A stretch of DNA of 64,000 bases from Chrysoperla carnea (Eukaryota; Arthropoda; Insecta; Neuroptera; Chrysopidae), in assembly GCF_905475395.1 (NCBI RefSeq), contig NC_058339.1, positions 94,002,520 through 94,066,519 on the forward strand. The letters are read 5' to 3'. Under the pieces are notes generated by a model. It saw nothing but the letters and a program-made list of their open reading frames with translations. It did not search any database and was not told the origin of the DNA. Position 1 is the stretch's first letter; each line of letters starts with the position of its first letter. Below are positions 44,694 to 58,889 of this stretch, piece after piece. The position numbers and the translations under genes are program-made.

Positions 44694-45312
44694 CTAGAAA
44701 AAAGGGGTTTTATGGTTTATTTTTTAATTTTTTTCTTTGGTTTTGTTTGAAAGGTAATTTAATGGTGAGTGTTATTACTAGAAAAAGGGGGTTTTATGGT
44801 TTATTTTGTAATTTTTTTCTTTGGTTTTGTTTGAAAGGTAATTTAATGGTGAGTGTTCTTACTAGAAAAAAGGGGTTTTATGGTTTATTTTTTAATGGTT
44901 TCTTTAGTTTTGTTTGAAAGGTAACTTAATGGTGAGTGTTCTTACTAGAAAAAAGGGGTTTTATGGTTTATTTTTTAATTGTTTCTTTGGTTTTGTTTGA
45001 AAGGTAATTTAATGGTGAGTGTTATTACTAGAAAAAGGGTGTTTTATGGTTTATTTTGTAATTTTTTTTTTTTGGTTTTTGTTTGAAAGGTAATTTAATG
45101 GTGAGTGTTATTACTAGAAAAAGGGGGTTTTATGGTTTATTTTGTAATTTTTTTATTTGGTTTTGTTTGAAAGGTAATTTAATGGTGAGTGTTCTTACTA
45201 GAAAAAAGGGGTTTTATGGTTTATTTTTTAATGGTTTCTTTGATTTTGTTTGAAAGGTAACTTAATGGTGAGTGTTCTTACTAGAAAAAAGGGGTTTTAT
45301 GGTTTATTTTTT
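44694..45312 (+). repeat. 83-bp minisatellite, block 4 (about 7.5 units)
   Basis: One unit has a private change (AAAAAGGGTGTTTTATGG) and another TTTTTTATTTGG. Confidence 0.93.
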
Positions 45313-47079
45313 AAAATAAATTTTTTAGTTTAAAAGGGGTTTGATGTTTTGCTACGCCTACTTAATATGTGTGTTTCAAAATGGCAGGTTTGATAACGCA
45401 TAGTCTGTCAATGTTTTGCTATTACAAATAATCAGCTGTCATACTACATATAACCTATGAATTAGAGTTTCGAACGTGAATGAATTTCATCTAGGTAATT
45501 GATTTATATTAATTAGACAAATATGATAATTAATTAAAATCTATTCAATTATTTATTAACATTAGTATTTAATTATTGTGGTTGTATTTTATTTTACAGT
45601 AATTTATAATATAAGCATAGCTTTTCTATTATGTGCATAGATGGCGCGCAGTGTATCATTTTATTTTGACATTTTACGAAAAGTGAAATTTGTTCAAGAA
45701 AAATGGATAGATTTTTGAATTATTTTATTAATTTATATAGATAATTTAAATAAAAATGAATACATAAATTTAATTTATCGGTTCTAAATATATTTATATA
45801 GCTTGTGTGAAATGTATCCTAATTTATTTTTAAAAAAAAGTTTACATGATAAATGTGACGAAAAGGTAAGTGAAAAAATATTTATATTATTTTTTATTAT
45901 AATTATTGATTATAATAATTAATTATTTATATTTTATAAGTAGACATTTTTATAAAGTAATTTTTTTTATTCAAATAGCTACACATTTTAGCTCAGACCA
46001 TATTTGTATTTTATTTTTCAGTCGGTAATTTAAAATTTAAGCATAGGTTTCTTATTATGTAGATAGATGGCGCGCAGTGTATCATTTTATTTTGTTATGT
46101 TAGAAATGTCAAATTTGTTTCATGTTCTCAAATGTGATTCTACTTTTTGCATTTTATTAAATTACATAGATAAATTTAATAAAAATTAATAAATAAATTC
46201 AATGTGTCGATATTAAATATATGTATGTGTAATGTGTATTTATAAATATAGTTTTTTTTTTTTTCGTGATAATTATTTAAGTAGTGTTTAAGATGACAAA
46301 ATTTTAAAGTAAACAAATATGAATACAAAATAAATGTCATAACCATAGTAATTGATTTTTTATTTTTTCTCTTAAAATTGGAAAGTGCGTAATATATTTT
46401 CTCAAATTTAAATATTTAGTTTAATTAATTAAATTTCCTTACAAGTTTTTTTTAGTTTTTAAATACTTAAGAATAAATTTTAGTTAAGTTACGTTTTAAA
46501 AATTAGTTTAGTTAAGTTTAGCTTATTAAGTTAGTTTAGCTTAGTTTTTTAATTAGTTTAGCAATAGGTCTTTATTTATTATGGTGCTGTGTGATGTTGT
46601 TATTTGATAGTTAGGTACGTAATTTTGCAGTAACAATATATTGTTATTTTGGAAGTAAGAACAAAATTTCTTCAAGTTATTTCAAGCATTATTTATAAAA
46701 AGTATTACGGCAAAAAGTGTTTGTTTTGACCACAGCATAATTTTTTTATTCAAATGGCTACACAATTTAGCTCAGAGTCAACCAAATTTTTGTTACAATT
46801 CAAATTGGAGGCACGAAATAAAATTACTAAATTTTATGTAATGCATTAAAAATTTTGATATTTGCGTCGGGGGCACAATTTAATTGATAATGACGAAGAT
46901 GATGGTATAATATAACAACCTTCATGATGTGGCAGTGTCAGTTCAAAATCGTTGATTATGGGAGAGATGTAGGATAGTTAATATTTAAAATATTTAGATT
47001 TAGAAATATCCAAAAATAGAGACAAGCTGACGTTAATAAACATTTACCGGAAGCTGACAAATGTTAATGGGTTCATTTC

Positions 47080-47789
47080 TTTCTTGCATCTGGTTGATGT
47101 GGTAACGGAACCAATTGTGTATCCAAGTAAGTAGCCATCAAATGCATTACAATCTAATCAATAATAAAAATAATTAACATTTTTATATTACAGTACAGGC
47201 TGTTTCCTCCACCATCATTTTATTGATAAAAACAATCCAGTAAATGTGTTTGTAAGTAAATCTATATATGTATGTGTATCGATTTGGATGATTTTGACGT
47301 CAATCGATTTGTACTGAAGACATGGCAATCAAGAAAATTCAATATGGATGGCTACCACCAGACGACATAATGAGAAAAATGTATTTTTTAAATAATTTTC
47401 TTATTTTAATTTGATGAATAATAAATAAAATAAATAAAGTGTAGGTAGGTACAGGTACTTACAGCAGCATCGGTTGGTAAATGATCCTCCCATTGTTTCC
47501 CATTGAAAGTTGAACCAGAATTCCTACGATATTCACTCATCGAATCACCTTTTGCTAGTTCTCGAATCCATTTTACTAAATACTCTTGATTCGAATTCAC
47601 TTCTAAGAATGGTATTAATGAACATAAAGTTGGTACAAATTGTTGAGCTAATTGTGTTTGAGCTGTTTTACGTAAACGTTCTAATCCAACTGTACCGATT
47701 TGTACACCAACAAAGTTATGACGATGTAATGCTTCATTCAAACAATCGATTTCATCAACCAGACGACGAAGAATTGTTTGATAAATCCA
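47080..47789 (-). pseudogene. TMEM209: TMEM209 exon pair, copy 5
   Basis: Exon a 47789-47463 and truncated exon b 47153-47080. It has one private residue change (KWIREL for KWIQEL) besides the shared GDSM and RRN. Confidence 0.82.
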
Positions 47790-47860
47790 CTAAAAATAAT
47801 ATTCATCAACATATATTTAGGCTCCTTCCCCGCCAGTCATCATATTTTTTAACCCTCGAA

Positions 47861-48396
47861 CTAGAAAAAAGGGGTTTTATGGTTTATTTTTTAATTTTTT
47901 TCTTTGGTTTTGTTTGAAAGGTAATTTAATGGTGAGTGTTATTACTAGAAAAAGGGGGTTTTATGGTTTATTTTGTAATTTTTTTCTTTGGTTTTGTTTG
48001 AAAGGTAATTTAATGGTGAGTGTTCTTACTAGAAAAAAGGGGTTTTATGGTTTATTTTTTAATTGTTTCTTTGGTTTTGTTTGAAAGGTAATTTAATGGT
48101 GAGTGTTATTACTAGAAAAAGGGGGTTTTATGGTTTATTTTGTAATTTTTTTTTTTTGGTTTTTGTTTGAAAGGTAATTTAATGGTGAGTGTTATTACTA
48201 GAAAAAGGGGGTTTTATGGTTTATTTTGTAATTTTTTTCTTTGGTTTTGTTTGAAAGGTAATTTAATGGTGAGTGTTCTTACTAGAAAAAAGGGGTTTTA
48301 TGGTTTATTTTTTAATTGTTTCTTTGGTTTTGTTTGAAAGGTAATTTAATGGTGAGTGTTCTTACTAGAAAAAAGGGGTTTTATGGTTTATTTTTT
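47861..48396 (+). repeat. 83-bp minisatellite, block 5 (about 6.5 units)
   Basis: Same alternating unit types. The sequence after it carries private changes (CAAAGTGGCAGG, GCATTGTCTG) that recur after block 9 at 62040. Confidence 0.93.
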
Positions 48397-50165
48397 AAAA
48401 TAAATTTTTTAGTTTAAAAGGGGTTTGATGTTTTGCTACGCCTACTTAATATGTGTGTTTCAAAGTGGCAGGTTTGATAACGCATTGTCTGTCAATGTTT
48501 TGCTATTACAAATAATCAGCTGTCATACTACATATAACCTTTGAATTAGAATTTCGAACGTGAATGAATTTCATCTAGGTAATTGATTTATATTAATTAG
48601 ACAAATATGATAATTAATTAAAATCTATTCAATTATTTATTAACATTAGTATTCAATTATTGTGGTTGTATTTTATTTTACAGTAATTTATAATATAAGC
48701 ATAGCTTTTCTATTATGTGCATAGATGGCGCGCAGTGTATCATTTTATTTTGACATTTTACGAAAAGTGAAATTTGTTCAAGAAAAATGGATAGATTTTT
48801 GAATTATTTTATTAATTTATATAGATAATTTAAATAAAAATGAATACATAAATTTAATTTATCGGTTCTAAATATATTTATATAGCTTGTGTGAAATGTA
48901 TCCTAATTTATTTTAAAAAAAAAGTTTACATGATAAATGTGACGAAAAGGTAAGTGAAAAAATATTTATATTATTTTTTATTATAATTATTGATTATAAT
49001 AATTAATTATTTATATTTTATAAGTAGACATTTTTATAAAGTAATTTTTTTTATTCAAATAGCTACACATTTTAGCTCAGACCATATTTGTATTTTATTT
49101 TTCAGTCGGTAATTTAAAATTTAAGCATAGGTTTCTTATTATGTAGATAGATGGCGCGCAGTGTATCATTTTATTTTGTTATGTTAGAAATGTCAAATTT
49201 GTTTCATGTTCTCAAATGTGATTCTACTTTTTGCATTTTATTAAATTACATAGATAAATTTAATAAAAATTAATAAATAAATTCAATGTGTCGATATTAA
49301 ATATATGTATGTGTAATGTGTATTTATAAATATAGTTTTTTTTTTTTTTTCGTGATAATTATTTAAGTAGTGTTTAAGATGACAAAATTTTAAAGTAAAC
49401 AAATATGAATACAAAATAAATGTCATAACCATAGTAATTGATTTTTTATTTTTTCTCTTAAAATTGGAAAGTGCGTAATATATTTTCTCAAATTTAAATA
49501 TTTAGTTTAATTAATTAAATTTCCTTACAAGTTTTTTTTAGTTTTTAAATACTTAAGAATAAATTTTAGTTAAGTTACGTTTTAAAAATTAGTTTAGTTA
49601 AGTTTAGCTTATTAAGTTAGTTTAGCTTAGTTTTTTAATTAGTTTAGCAATAGGTCTTTATTTATTATGGTGCTGTGTGATGTTGTTATTTGATAGTTAG
49701 GTACGTAATTTTGCAGTAACAATATATTGTTATTTTGGAAATAAGAACAAAATTTCTTCAAGTTATTTCAAGCATTATTTATAAAAAGTATTACGGCAAA
49801 AAGTGTTTGTTTTGACCACAGCATAATTTTTTTATTCAAATGGCTACACAATTTAGCTCAGAGTCAACCAAATTTTTGTTACAATTCAAATTGGAGGCAC
49901 GAAATAAAATTACTAAATTTTATGTAATGCATTAAAAATTTTGATATTTGCGTCGGGGGCACAATTTAATTGATAATGACGAAGATGATGGTATAATATA
50001 ACAACCTTCATGATGTGGCAGTGTCAGTTCAAAATCGTTGATTATGGGAGAGATGTAGGATAGTTAATATTTAAAATATTTAGATTTAGAAATATCCAAA
50101 AATAGAGACAAGCTGACGTTAATAAACATTTACCGGAAGCTGACAAATGTTAATGGGTTCATTTC

Positions 50166-50875
50166 TTTCTTGCATCTGGTTGATGTGGTAACGGAACCAA
50201 TTGTGTATCCAAGTAAGTAGCCATCAAATGCATTACAATCTAATCAATAATAAAAATAATTAACATTTTTATATTACAGTACAGGCTGTTTCCTCCACCA
50301 TCATTTTATTGATAAAAACAATCCAGTAAATGTGTTTGTAAGTAAATCTATATATGTATGTGTATCGATTTGGATGATTTTGACGTCAATCGATTTGTAC
50401 TGAAGACATGGCAATCAAGAAAATTCAATATGGATGGCTACCACCAGACGACATAATGAGAAAAATGTATTTTTTAAATAATTTTCTTATTTTAATTTGA
50501 TGAATAATAAATAAAATAAATAAAGTGTAGGTAGGTACAGGTACTTACAGCAGCATCGGTTGGTAAATGATCCTCCCATTGTTTACCATTGAAAGTTGAA
50601 CCAGAATTCCTACGATATTCACTCATCGAATCACCTTTTGCTAGTTCTTGAATCCATTTTACTAAATACTCTTGATTCGAATTCACTTCTAAGAATGGTA
50701 TTAATGAACATAAAGTTGGTACAAATTGTTGAGCTAATTGTGTTTGAGCTGTTTTACGTAAACGTTCTAATCCAACTGTACCGATTTGTACACCAACAAA
50801 GTTATGACGATGTAATGCTTCATTCAAACAATCGATTTCATCAACCAGACGACGAAGAATTGTTTGATAAATCCA
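50166..50875 (-). pseudogene. TMEM209: TMEM209 exon pair, copy 6
   Basis: Exon a 50875-50549 and truncated exon b 50239-50166; exon a peptide as in copy 3. Confidence 0.82.
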
Positions 50876-50946
50876 CTAAAAATAATATTCATCAACATAT
50901 ATTTAGGCTCCTTCCCCGCCAGTCATCATATTTTTTAACCCTCGAA

Positions 50947-51566
50947 CTAGAAAAAAGGGGTTTTATGGTTTATTTTTTAATTTTTTTCTTTGGTTTTGTT
51001 TGAAAGGTAATTTAATGGTGAGTGTTATTACTAGAAAAAGGGGGTTTTATGGTTTATTTTGTAATTTTTTTCTTTGGTTTTGTTTGAAAGGTAATTTAAT
51101 GGTGAGTGTTCTTACTAGAAAAAAGGGGTTTTATGGTTTATTTTTTAATGGTTTCTTTAGTTTTGTTTGAAAGGTAACTTAATGGTGAGTGTTCTTACTA
51201 GAAAAAAGGGGTTTTATGGTTTATTTTTTAATTGTTTCTTTGGTTTTGTTTGAAAGGTAATTTAATGGTGAGTGTTATTACTAGAAAAAGGGGGTTTTAT
51301 GGTTTATTTTGTAATTTTTTTTTTTTGGTTTTTGTTTGAAAGGTAATTTAATGGTGAGTGTTATTACTAGAAAAAGGGGGTTTTATGGTTTATTTTGTAA
51401 TTTTTTTCTTTGGTTTTGTTTGAAAGGTAATTTAATGGTGAGTGTTCTTACTAGAAAAAAGGGGTTTTATGGTTTATTTTTTAATGGTTTCTTTGGTTTT
51501 GTTTGAAAGGTAACTTAATGGTGAGTGTTCTTACTAGAAAAAAGGGGTTTTATGGTTTATTTTTTA
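50947..51566 (+). repeat. 83-bp minisatellite, block 6 (about 7.5 units)
   Basis: Same organisation and length as block 7. Confidence 0.93.
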
Positions 51567-53334
51567 AAATAAATTTTTTAGTTTAAAAGGGGTTTGATGT
51601 TTTGCTACGCCTACTTAATATGTGTGTTTCAAAATGGCAGGTTTGATAACGCATAGTCTGTCAATGTTTTGCTATTACAAATAATCAGCTGTCATACTAC
51701 ATATAACCTATGAATTAGAGTTTCGAACGTGAATGAATTTCATCTAGGTAATTGATTTATATTAATTAGACAAATATGATAATTAATTAAAATCTATTCA
51801 ATTATTTATTAACATTAGTATTCAATTATTGTGGTTGTATTTTATTTTACAGTAATTTATAATATAAGCATAGCTTTTCTATTATGTGCATAGATGGCGC
51901 GCAGTGTATCATTTTATTTTGACATTTTACGAAAAGTGAAATTTGTTCAAGAAAAATGGATAGATTTTTGAATTATTTTATTAATTTATATAGATAATTT
52001 AAATAAAAATGAATACATAAATTTAATTTATCGGTTCTAAATATATTTATATAGCTTGTGTGAAATGTATCCTAATTTATTTTAAAAAAAAAGTTTACAT
52101 GATAAATGTGACGAAAAGGTAAGTGAAAAAATATTTATATTATTTTTTATTATAATTATTGATTATAATAATTAATTATTTATATTTTATAAGTAGACAT
52201 TTTTATAAAGTAATTTTTTTTATTCAAATAGCTACACATTTTAGCTCAGACCATATTTGTATTTTATTTTTCAGTCGGTAATTTAAAATTTAAGCATAGG
52301 TTTCTTATTATGTAGATAGATGGCGCGCAGTGTATCATTTTATTTTGTTATGTTAGAAATGTCAAATTTGTTTCATGTTCTCAAATGTGATTCTACTTTT
52401 TGCATTTTATTAAATTACATAGATAAATTTAATAAAAATTAATAAATAAATTCAATGTGTCGATATTAAATATATGTATGTGTAATGTGTATTTATAAAT
52501 ATAGTTTTTTTTTTTTTTTCGTGATAATTATTTAAGTAGTGTTTAAGATGACAAAATTTTAAAGTAAACAAATATGAATACAAAATAAATGTCATAACCA
52601 TAGTAATTGATTTTTTATTTTTTCTCTTAAAATTGGAAAGTGCGTAATATATTTTCTCAAATTTAAATATTTAGTTTAATTAATTAAATTTCCTTACAAG
52701 TTTTTTTTAGTTTTTAAATACTTAAGAATAAATTTTAGTTAAGTTACGTTTTAAAAATTAGTTTAGTTAAGTTTAGCTTATTAAGTTAGTTTAGCTTAGT
52801 TTTTTAATTAGTTTAGCAATAGGTCTTTATTTATTATGGTGCTGTGTGATGTTGTTATTTGATAGTTAGGTACGTAATTTTGCAGTAACAATATATTGTT
52901 ATTTTGGAAGTAAGAACAAAATTTCTTCAAGTTATTTCAAGCATTATTTATAAAAAGTATTACGGCAAAAAGTGTTTGTTTTGACCACAGCATAATTTTT
53001 TTATTCAAATGGCTACACAATTTAGCTCAGAGTCAACCAAATTTTTGTTACAATTCAAATTGGAGGCACGAAATAAAATTACTAAATTTTATGTAATGCA
53101 TTAAAAATTTTGATATTTGCGTCGGGGGCACAATTTAATTGATAATGACGAAGATGATGGTATAATATAACAACCTTCATGATGTGGCAGTGTCAGTTCA
53201 AAATCGTTGATTATGGGAGAGATGTAGGATAGTTAATATTTAAAATATTTAGATTTAGAAATATCCAAAAATAGAGACAAGCTGACGTTAATAAACATTT
53301 ACCGGAAGCTGACAAATGTTAATGGGTTCATTTC

Positions 53335-54044
53335 TTTCTTGCATCTGGTTGATGTGGTAACGGAACCAATTGTGTATCCAAGTAAGTAGCCATCAAATGC
53401 ATTACAATCTAATCAATAATAAAAATAATTAACATTTTTATATTACAGTACAGGCTGTTTCCTCCACCATCATTTTATTGATAAAAACAATCCAGTAAAT
53501 GTGTTTGTAAGTAAATCTATATATGTATGTGTATCGATTTGGATGATTTTGACGTCAATCGATTTGTACTGAAGACATGGCAATCAAGAAAATTCAATAT
53601 GGATGGCTACCACCAGACGACATAATGAGAAAAATGTATTTTTTAAATAATTTTCTTATTTTAATTTGATGAATAATAAATAAAATAAATAAAGTGTAGG
53701 TAGGTACAGGTACTTACAGCAGCATCGGTTGGTAAATGATCCTCCCATTGTTTACCATTGAAAGTTGAACCAGAATTCCTACGATATTCACTCATCGAAT
53801 CACCTTTTGCTAGTTCTTGAATCCATTTTACTAAATACTCTTGATTCGAATTCACTTCTAAGAATGGTATTAATGAACATAAAGTTGGTACAAATTGTTG
53901 AGCTAATTGTGTTTGAGCTGTTTTACGTAAACGTTCTAATCCAACTGTACCGATTTGTACACCAACAAAGTTATGACGATGTAATGCTTCATTCAAACAA
54001 TCGATTTCATCAACCAGACGACGAAGAATTGTTTGATAAATCCA
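53335..54044 (-). pseudogene. TMEM209: TMEM209 exon pair, copy 7
   Basis: Exon a 54044-53718 and truncated exon b 53408-53335; exon a peptide as in copy 3. Confidence 0.82.
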
Positions 54045-54115
54045 CTAAAAATAATATTCATCAACATATATTTAGGCTCCTTCCCCGCCAGTCATCATAT
54101 TTTTTAACCCTCGAA

Positions 54116-54735
54116 CTAGAAAAAAGGGGTTTTATGGTTTATTTTTTAATTTTTTTCTTTGGTTTTGTTTGAAAGGTAATTTAATGGTGAGTGTTATTAC
54201 TAGAAAAAGGGGGTTTTATGGTTTATTTTGTAATTTTTTTCTTTGGTTTTGTTTGAAAGGTAATTTAATGGTGAGTGTTCTTACTAGAAAAAAGGGGTTT
54301 TATGGTTTATTTTTTAATGGTTTCTTTAGTTTTGTTTGAAAGGTAACTTAATGGTGAGTGTTCTTACTAGAAAAAAGGGGTTTTATGGTTTATTTTTTAA
54401 TTGTTTCTTTGGTTTTGTTTGAAAGGTAATTTAATGGTGAGTGTTATTACTAGAAAAAGGGGGTTTTATGGTTTATTTTGTAATTTTTTTTTTTTGGTTT
54501 TTGTTTGAAAGGTAATTTAATGGTGAGTGTTATTACTAGAAAAAGGGGGTTTTATGGTTTATTTTGTAATTTTTTTCTTTGGTTTTGTTTGAAAGGTAAT
54601 TTAATGGTGAGTGTTCTTACTAGAAAAAAGGGGTTTTATGGTTTATTTTTTAATGGTTTCTTTGGTTTTGTTTGAAAGGTAACTTAATGGTGAGTGTTCT
54701 TACTAGAAAAAAGGGGTTTTATGGTTTATTTTTTA
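54116..54735 (+). repeat. 83-bp minisatellite, block 7 (about 7.5 units)
   Basis: Appears the same as block 6 in order and number of unit types, supporting duplication of whole units. Confidence 0.93.
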
Positions 54736-56502
54736 AAATAAATTTTTTAGTTTAAAAGGGGTTTGATGTTTTGCTACGCCTACTTAATATGTGTGTTTCA
54801 AAATGGCAGGTTTGATAACGCATAGTCTGTCAATGTTTTGCTATTACAAATAATCAGCTGTCATACTACATATAACCTATGAATTAGAGTTTCGAACGTG
54901 AATGAATTTCATCTAGGTAATTGATTTATATTAATTAGACAAATATGATAATTAATTAAAATCTATTCAATTATTTATTAACATTAGTATTCAATTATTG
55001 TGGTTGTATTTTATTTTACAGTAATTTATAATATAAGCATAGCTTTTCTATTATGTGCATAGATGGCGCGCAGTGTATCATTTTATTTTGACATTTTACG
55101 AAAAGTGAAATTTGTTCAAGAAAAATGGATAGATTTTTGAATTATTTTATTAATTTATATAGATAATTTAAATAAAAATGAATACATAAATTTAATTTAT
55201 CGGTTCTAAATATATTTATATAGCTTGTGTGAAATGTATCCTAATTTATTTTAAAAAAAAAGTTTACATGATAAATGTGACGAAAAGGTAAGTGAAAAAA
55301 TATTTATATTATTTTTTATTATAATTATTGATTATAATAATTAATTATTTATATTTTATAAGTAGACATTTTTATAAAGTAATTTTTTTTATTCAAATAG
55401 CTACACATTTTAGCTCAGACCATATTTGTATTTTATTTTTCAGTCGGTAATTTAAAATTTAAGCATAGGTTTCTTATTATGTAGATAGATGGCGCGCAGT
55501 GTATCATTTTATTTTGTTATGTTAGAAATGTCAAATTTGTTTCATGTTCTCAAATGTGATTCTACTTTTTGCATTTTATTAAATTACATAGATAAATTTA
55601 ATAAAAATTAATAAATAAATTCAATGTGTCGATATTAAATATATGTATGTGTAATGTGTATTTATAAATATAGTTTTTTTTTTTTTTTGTGTTAATTATT
55701 TAAGTAGTGTTTAAGATGACAAAATTTTAAAGTAAACAAATATGAATACAAAATAAATGTCATAACCATAGTAATTGATTTTTTATTTTTTCTCTTAAAA
55801 TTGGAAAGTGCGTAATATATTTTCTCAAATTTAAATATTTAGTTTAATTAATTAAATTTCCTTACAAGTTTTTTTTAGTTTTTAAATACTTAAGAATAAA
55901 TTTTAGTTAAGTTACGTTTTAAAAATTAGTTTAGTTAAGTTTAGCTTATTAAGTTAGTTTAGCTTAGTTTTTTAATTAGTTTAGCAATAGGTCTTTATTT
56001 ATTATGGTGCTGTGTGATGTTGTTATTTGATAGTTAGGTACGTAATTTTGCAGTAACAATATATTGTTATTTTGGAAATAAGAACAAAATTTCTTCAAGT
56101 TATTTCAAGCATTATTTATAAAAAGTATTACGGCAAAAAGTGTTTGTTTTGACCACAGCATAATTTTTTTATTCAAATGGCTACACAATTTAGCTCAGAG
56201 TCAACCAAATTTTTGTTACAATTCAAATTGGAGGCACGAAATAAAATTACTAAATTTTATGTAATGCATTAAAAATTTTGATATTTGCGTCGGGGGCACA
56301 ATTTAATTGATAATGACGAAGATGATGGTATAATATAACAACCTTCATGATGTGGCAGTGTCAGTTCAAAATCGTTGATTATGGGAGAGATGTAGGATAG
56401 TTAATATTTAAAATATTTAGATTTAGAAATATCCAAAAATAGAGACAAGCTGACGTTAATAAACATTTACCGGAAGCTGACAAATGTTAATGGGTTCATT
56501 TC

Positions 56503-57212
56503 TTTCTTGCATCTGGTTGATGTGGTAACGGAACCAATTGTGTATCCAAGTAAGTAGCCATCAAATGCATTACAATCTAATCAATAATAAAAATAATTAA
56601 CATTTTTATATTACAGTACAGGCTGTTTCCTCCACCATCATTTTATTGATAAAAACAATCCAGTAAATGTGTTTGTAAGTAAATCTATATATGTATGTGT
56701 ATCGATTTGGATGATTTTGACGTCAATCGATTTGTACTGAAGACATGGCAATCAAGAAAATTCAATATGGATGGCTACCACCAGACGACATAATGAGAAA
56801 AATGTATTTTTTAAATAATTTTCTTATTTTAATTTGATGAATAATAAATAAAATAAATAAAGTGTAGGTAGGTACAGGTACTTACAGCAGCATCGGTTGG
56901 TAAATGATCCTCCCATTGTTTACCATTGAAAGTTGAACCAGAATTCCTACGATATTCACTCATCGAATCACCTTTTGCTAGTTCTTGAATCCATTTTACT
57001 AAATACTCTTGATTCGAATTCACTTCTAAGAATGGTATTAATGAACATAAAGTTGGTACAAATTGTTGAGCTAATTGTGTTTGAGCTGTTTTACGTAAAC
57101 GTTCTAATCCAACTGTACCGATTTGTACACCAACAAAGTTATGACGATGTAATGCTTCATTCAAACAATCGATTTCATCAACCAGACGACGAAGAATTGT
57201 TTGATAAATCCA
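56503..57212 (-). pseudogene. TMEM209: TMEM209 exon pair, copy 8
   Basis: Exon a 57212-56886 and truncated exon b 56576-56503; exon a peptide as in copy 3. The unit it belongs to is interrupted at 57959 by an LTR fragment. Confidence 0.82.
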
Positions 57213-57283
57213 CTAAAAATAATATTCATCAACATATATTTAGGCTCCTTCCCCGCCAGTCATCATATTTTTTAACCCTCGAA

Positions 57284-57821
57284 CTAGAAAAAAGGGGTTT
57301 TATGGTTTATTTTTTAATTTTTTTCTTTGGTTTTGTTTGAAAGGTAATTTAATGGTGAGTGTTATTACTAGAAAAAGGGGGTTTTATGGTTTATTTTGTA
57401 ATTTTTTTCTTTGGTTTTGTTTGAAAGGTAATTTAATGGTGAGTGTTCTTACTAGAAAAAAGGGGTTTTATGGTTTATTTTTTAATTGTTTCTTTGGTTT
57501 TGTTTGAAAGGTAATTTAATGGTGAGTGTTATTACTAGAAAAAGGGGGTTTTATGGTTTATTTTGTAATTTTTTTTTTTTGGTTTTTGTTTGAAAGGTAA
57601 TTTAATGGTGAGTGTTATTACTAGAAAAAGGGGGTTTTATGGTTTATTTTGTAATTTTTTTCTTTGGTTTTGTTTGAAAGGTAATTTAATGGTGAGTGTT
57701 CTTACTAGAAAAAAGGGGTTTTATGGTTTATTTTTTAATGGTTTCTTTGGTTTTGTTTGAAAGGTAACTTAATGGTGAGTGTTCTTACTAGAAAAAAGGG
57801 GTTTTATGGTTTATTTTTTAA
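57284..57821 (+). repeat. 83-bp minisatellite, block 8
   Basis: About 6.5 units, followed by about 137 bases of normal unit sequence before the LTR fragment. Confidence 0.93.
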
Positions 57822-57958
57822 AATAAATTTTTTAGTTTAAAAGGGGTTTGATGTTTTGCTACGCCTACTTAATATGTGTGTTTCAAAATGGCAGGTTTGA
57901 TAACGCATAGTCTGTCAATGTTTTGCTATTACAAATAATCAGCTGTCATACTACATAT

Positions 57959-58517
57959 TGTTAGGCCCTGACAGCGTTATCCTTAAAAACGTGGTTCTAT
58001 CACACTAAATCATTCATATTATTATTAAGTAATAATATTTTAAATAACCTAATTTGAAATATTTATTCATTAAGCTAGTCAGCTAATTTATATTATTAAG
58101 TTATGTATGTTAACAATCACAATAATTGAATTGAGGCATGGTTTTAATTATATTTTCTTGTCAGCAAAAATTAACATTTAATATTTTCATTTTTACGTCA
58201 GAATATTTAATATACTGACCTAGAAATTTTGTATTTAAAGACATTGGAAATTAATTAGAATCATGCAGTGATTATACAACTTGAAAGAACATCGTAATAA
58301 TACAGTGATTATACAACTTGAACATCAATTCGATTATACTGTGATTATTATAAACTAAGTTTTAAAAACTATTAACTTCAAACATCAAGTCAAACAATAA
58401 AGTGATATTATCAAACAATAAAAAAGTCGTATTCATTAATAAGGATTCATAAGGTCTCTCCTTACTAAATAAAAGACCTTTGGTGGCAGCATCTTCCCCT
58501 GGACCAACCAGGTACAC
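57959..58517 (+). mobile_element. LTR retrotransposon end: LTR plus primer-binding site, inside the array
   Basis: Foreign to all other units. It starts TGTTAGGCCCTGACAG at the point where other units continue AACCTATGAATT. An internal near-repeat of TGATTATACAACTTGAA and AATAAA signals (58399, 58417) lie inside. TGGTGGCAGC at 58481-58490 is complementary to the 3' end of a tRNA-Leu with CCA, a typical primer-binding site, so the LTR is about 57959-58480. Only about 27 bases of leader follow before minisatellite sequence resumes. No flanking target duplication and no internal genes. Confidence 0.65.
58481..58490 (+). other. Candidate tRNA-Leu primer-binding site
   Basis: TGGTGGCAGC, the complement of GCTGCCA-CCA. 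It begins with TGG as required to pair with the tRNA CCA end. The match stops after ten bases. Confidence 0.5.
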
Positions 58518-58889
58518 GAGAAAAAGGGGGTTTTATGGTTTATTTTGTAATTTTTTTTTTTTGGTTTTTGTTTGAAAGGTAATTTAATGGTGAGTGTTAT
58601 TACTAGAAAAAGGGGGTTTTATGGTTTATTTTGTAATTTTTTTTTTTTGGTTTTTGTTTGAAAGGTAATTTAATGGTGAGTGTTATTACTAGAAAAAGGG
58701 GGTTTTATGGTTTATTTTGTAATTTTTTTCTTTGGTTTTGTTTGAAAGGTAATTTAATGGTGAGTGTTCTTACTAGAAAAAAGGGGTTTTATGGTTTATT
58801 TTTTAATGGTTTCTTTGGTTTTGTTTGAAAGGTAACTTAATGGTGAGTGTTCTTACTAGAAAAAAGGGGTTTTATGGTTTATTTTTTAA
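58518..58889 (+). repeat. 83-bp minisatellite, block 8b (after the LTR fragment)
   Basis: About 4.5 units, beginning in mid-unit at GAGAAAAAGGGGG. It leads into a second, complete copy of the region present before the LTR fragment, so that region is duplicated around the insertion. Confidence 0.92.
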
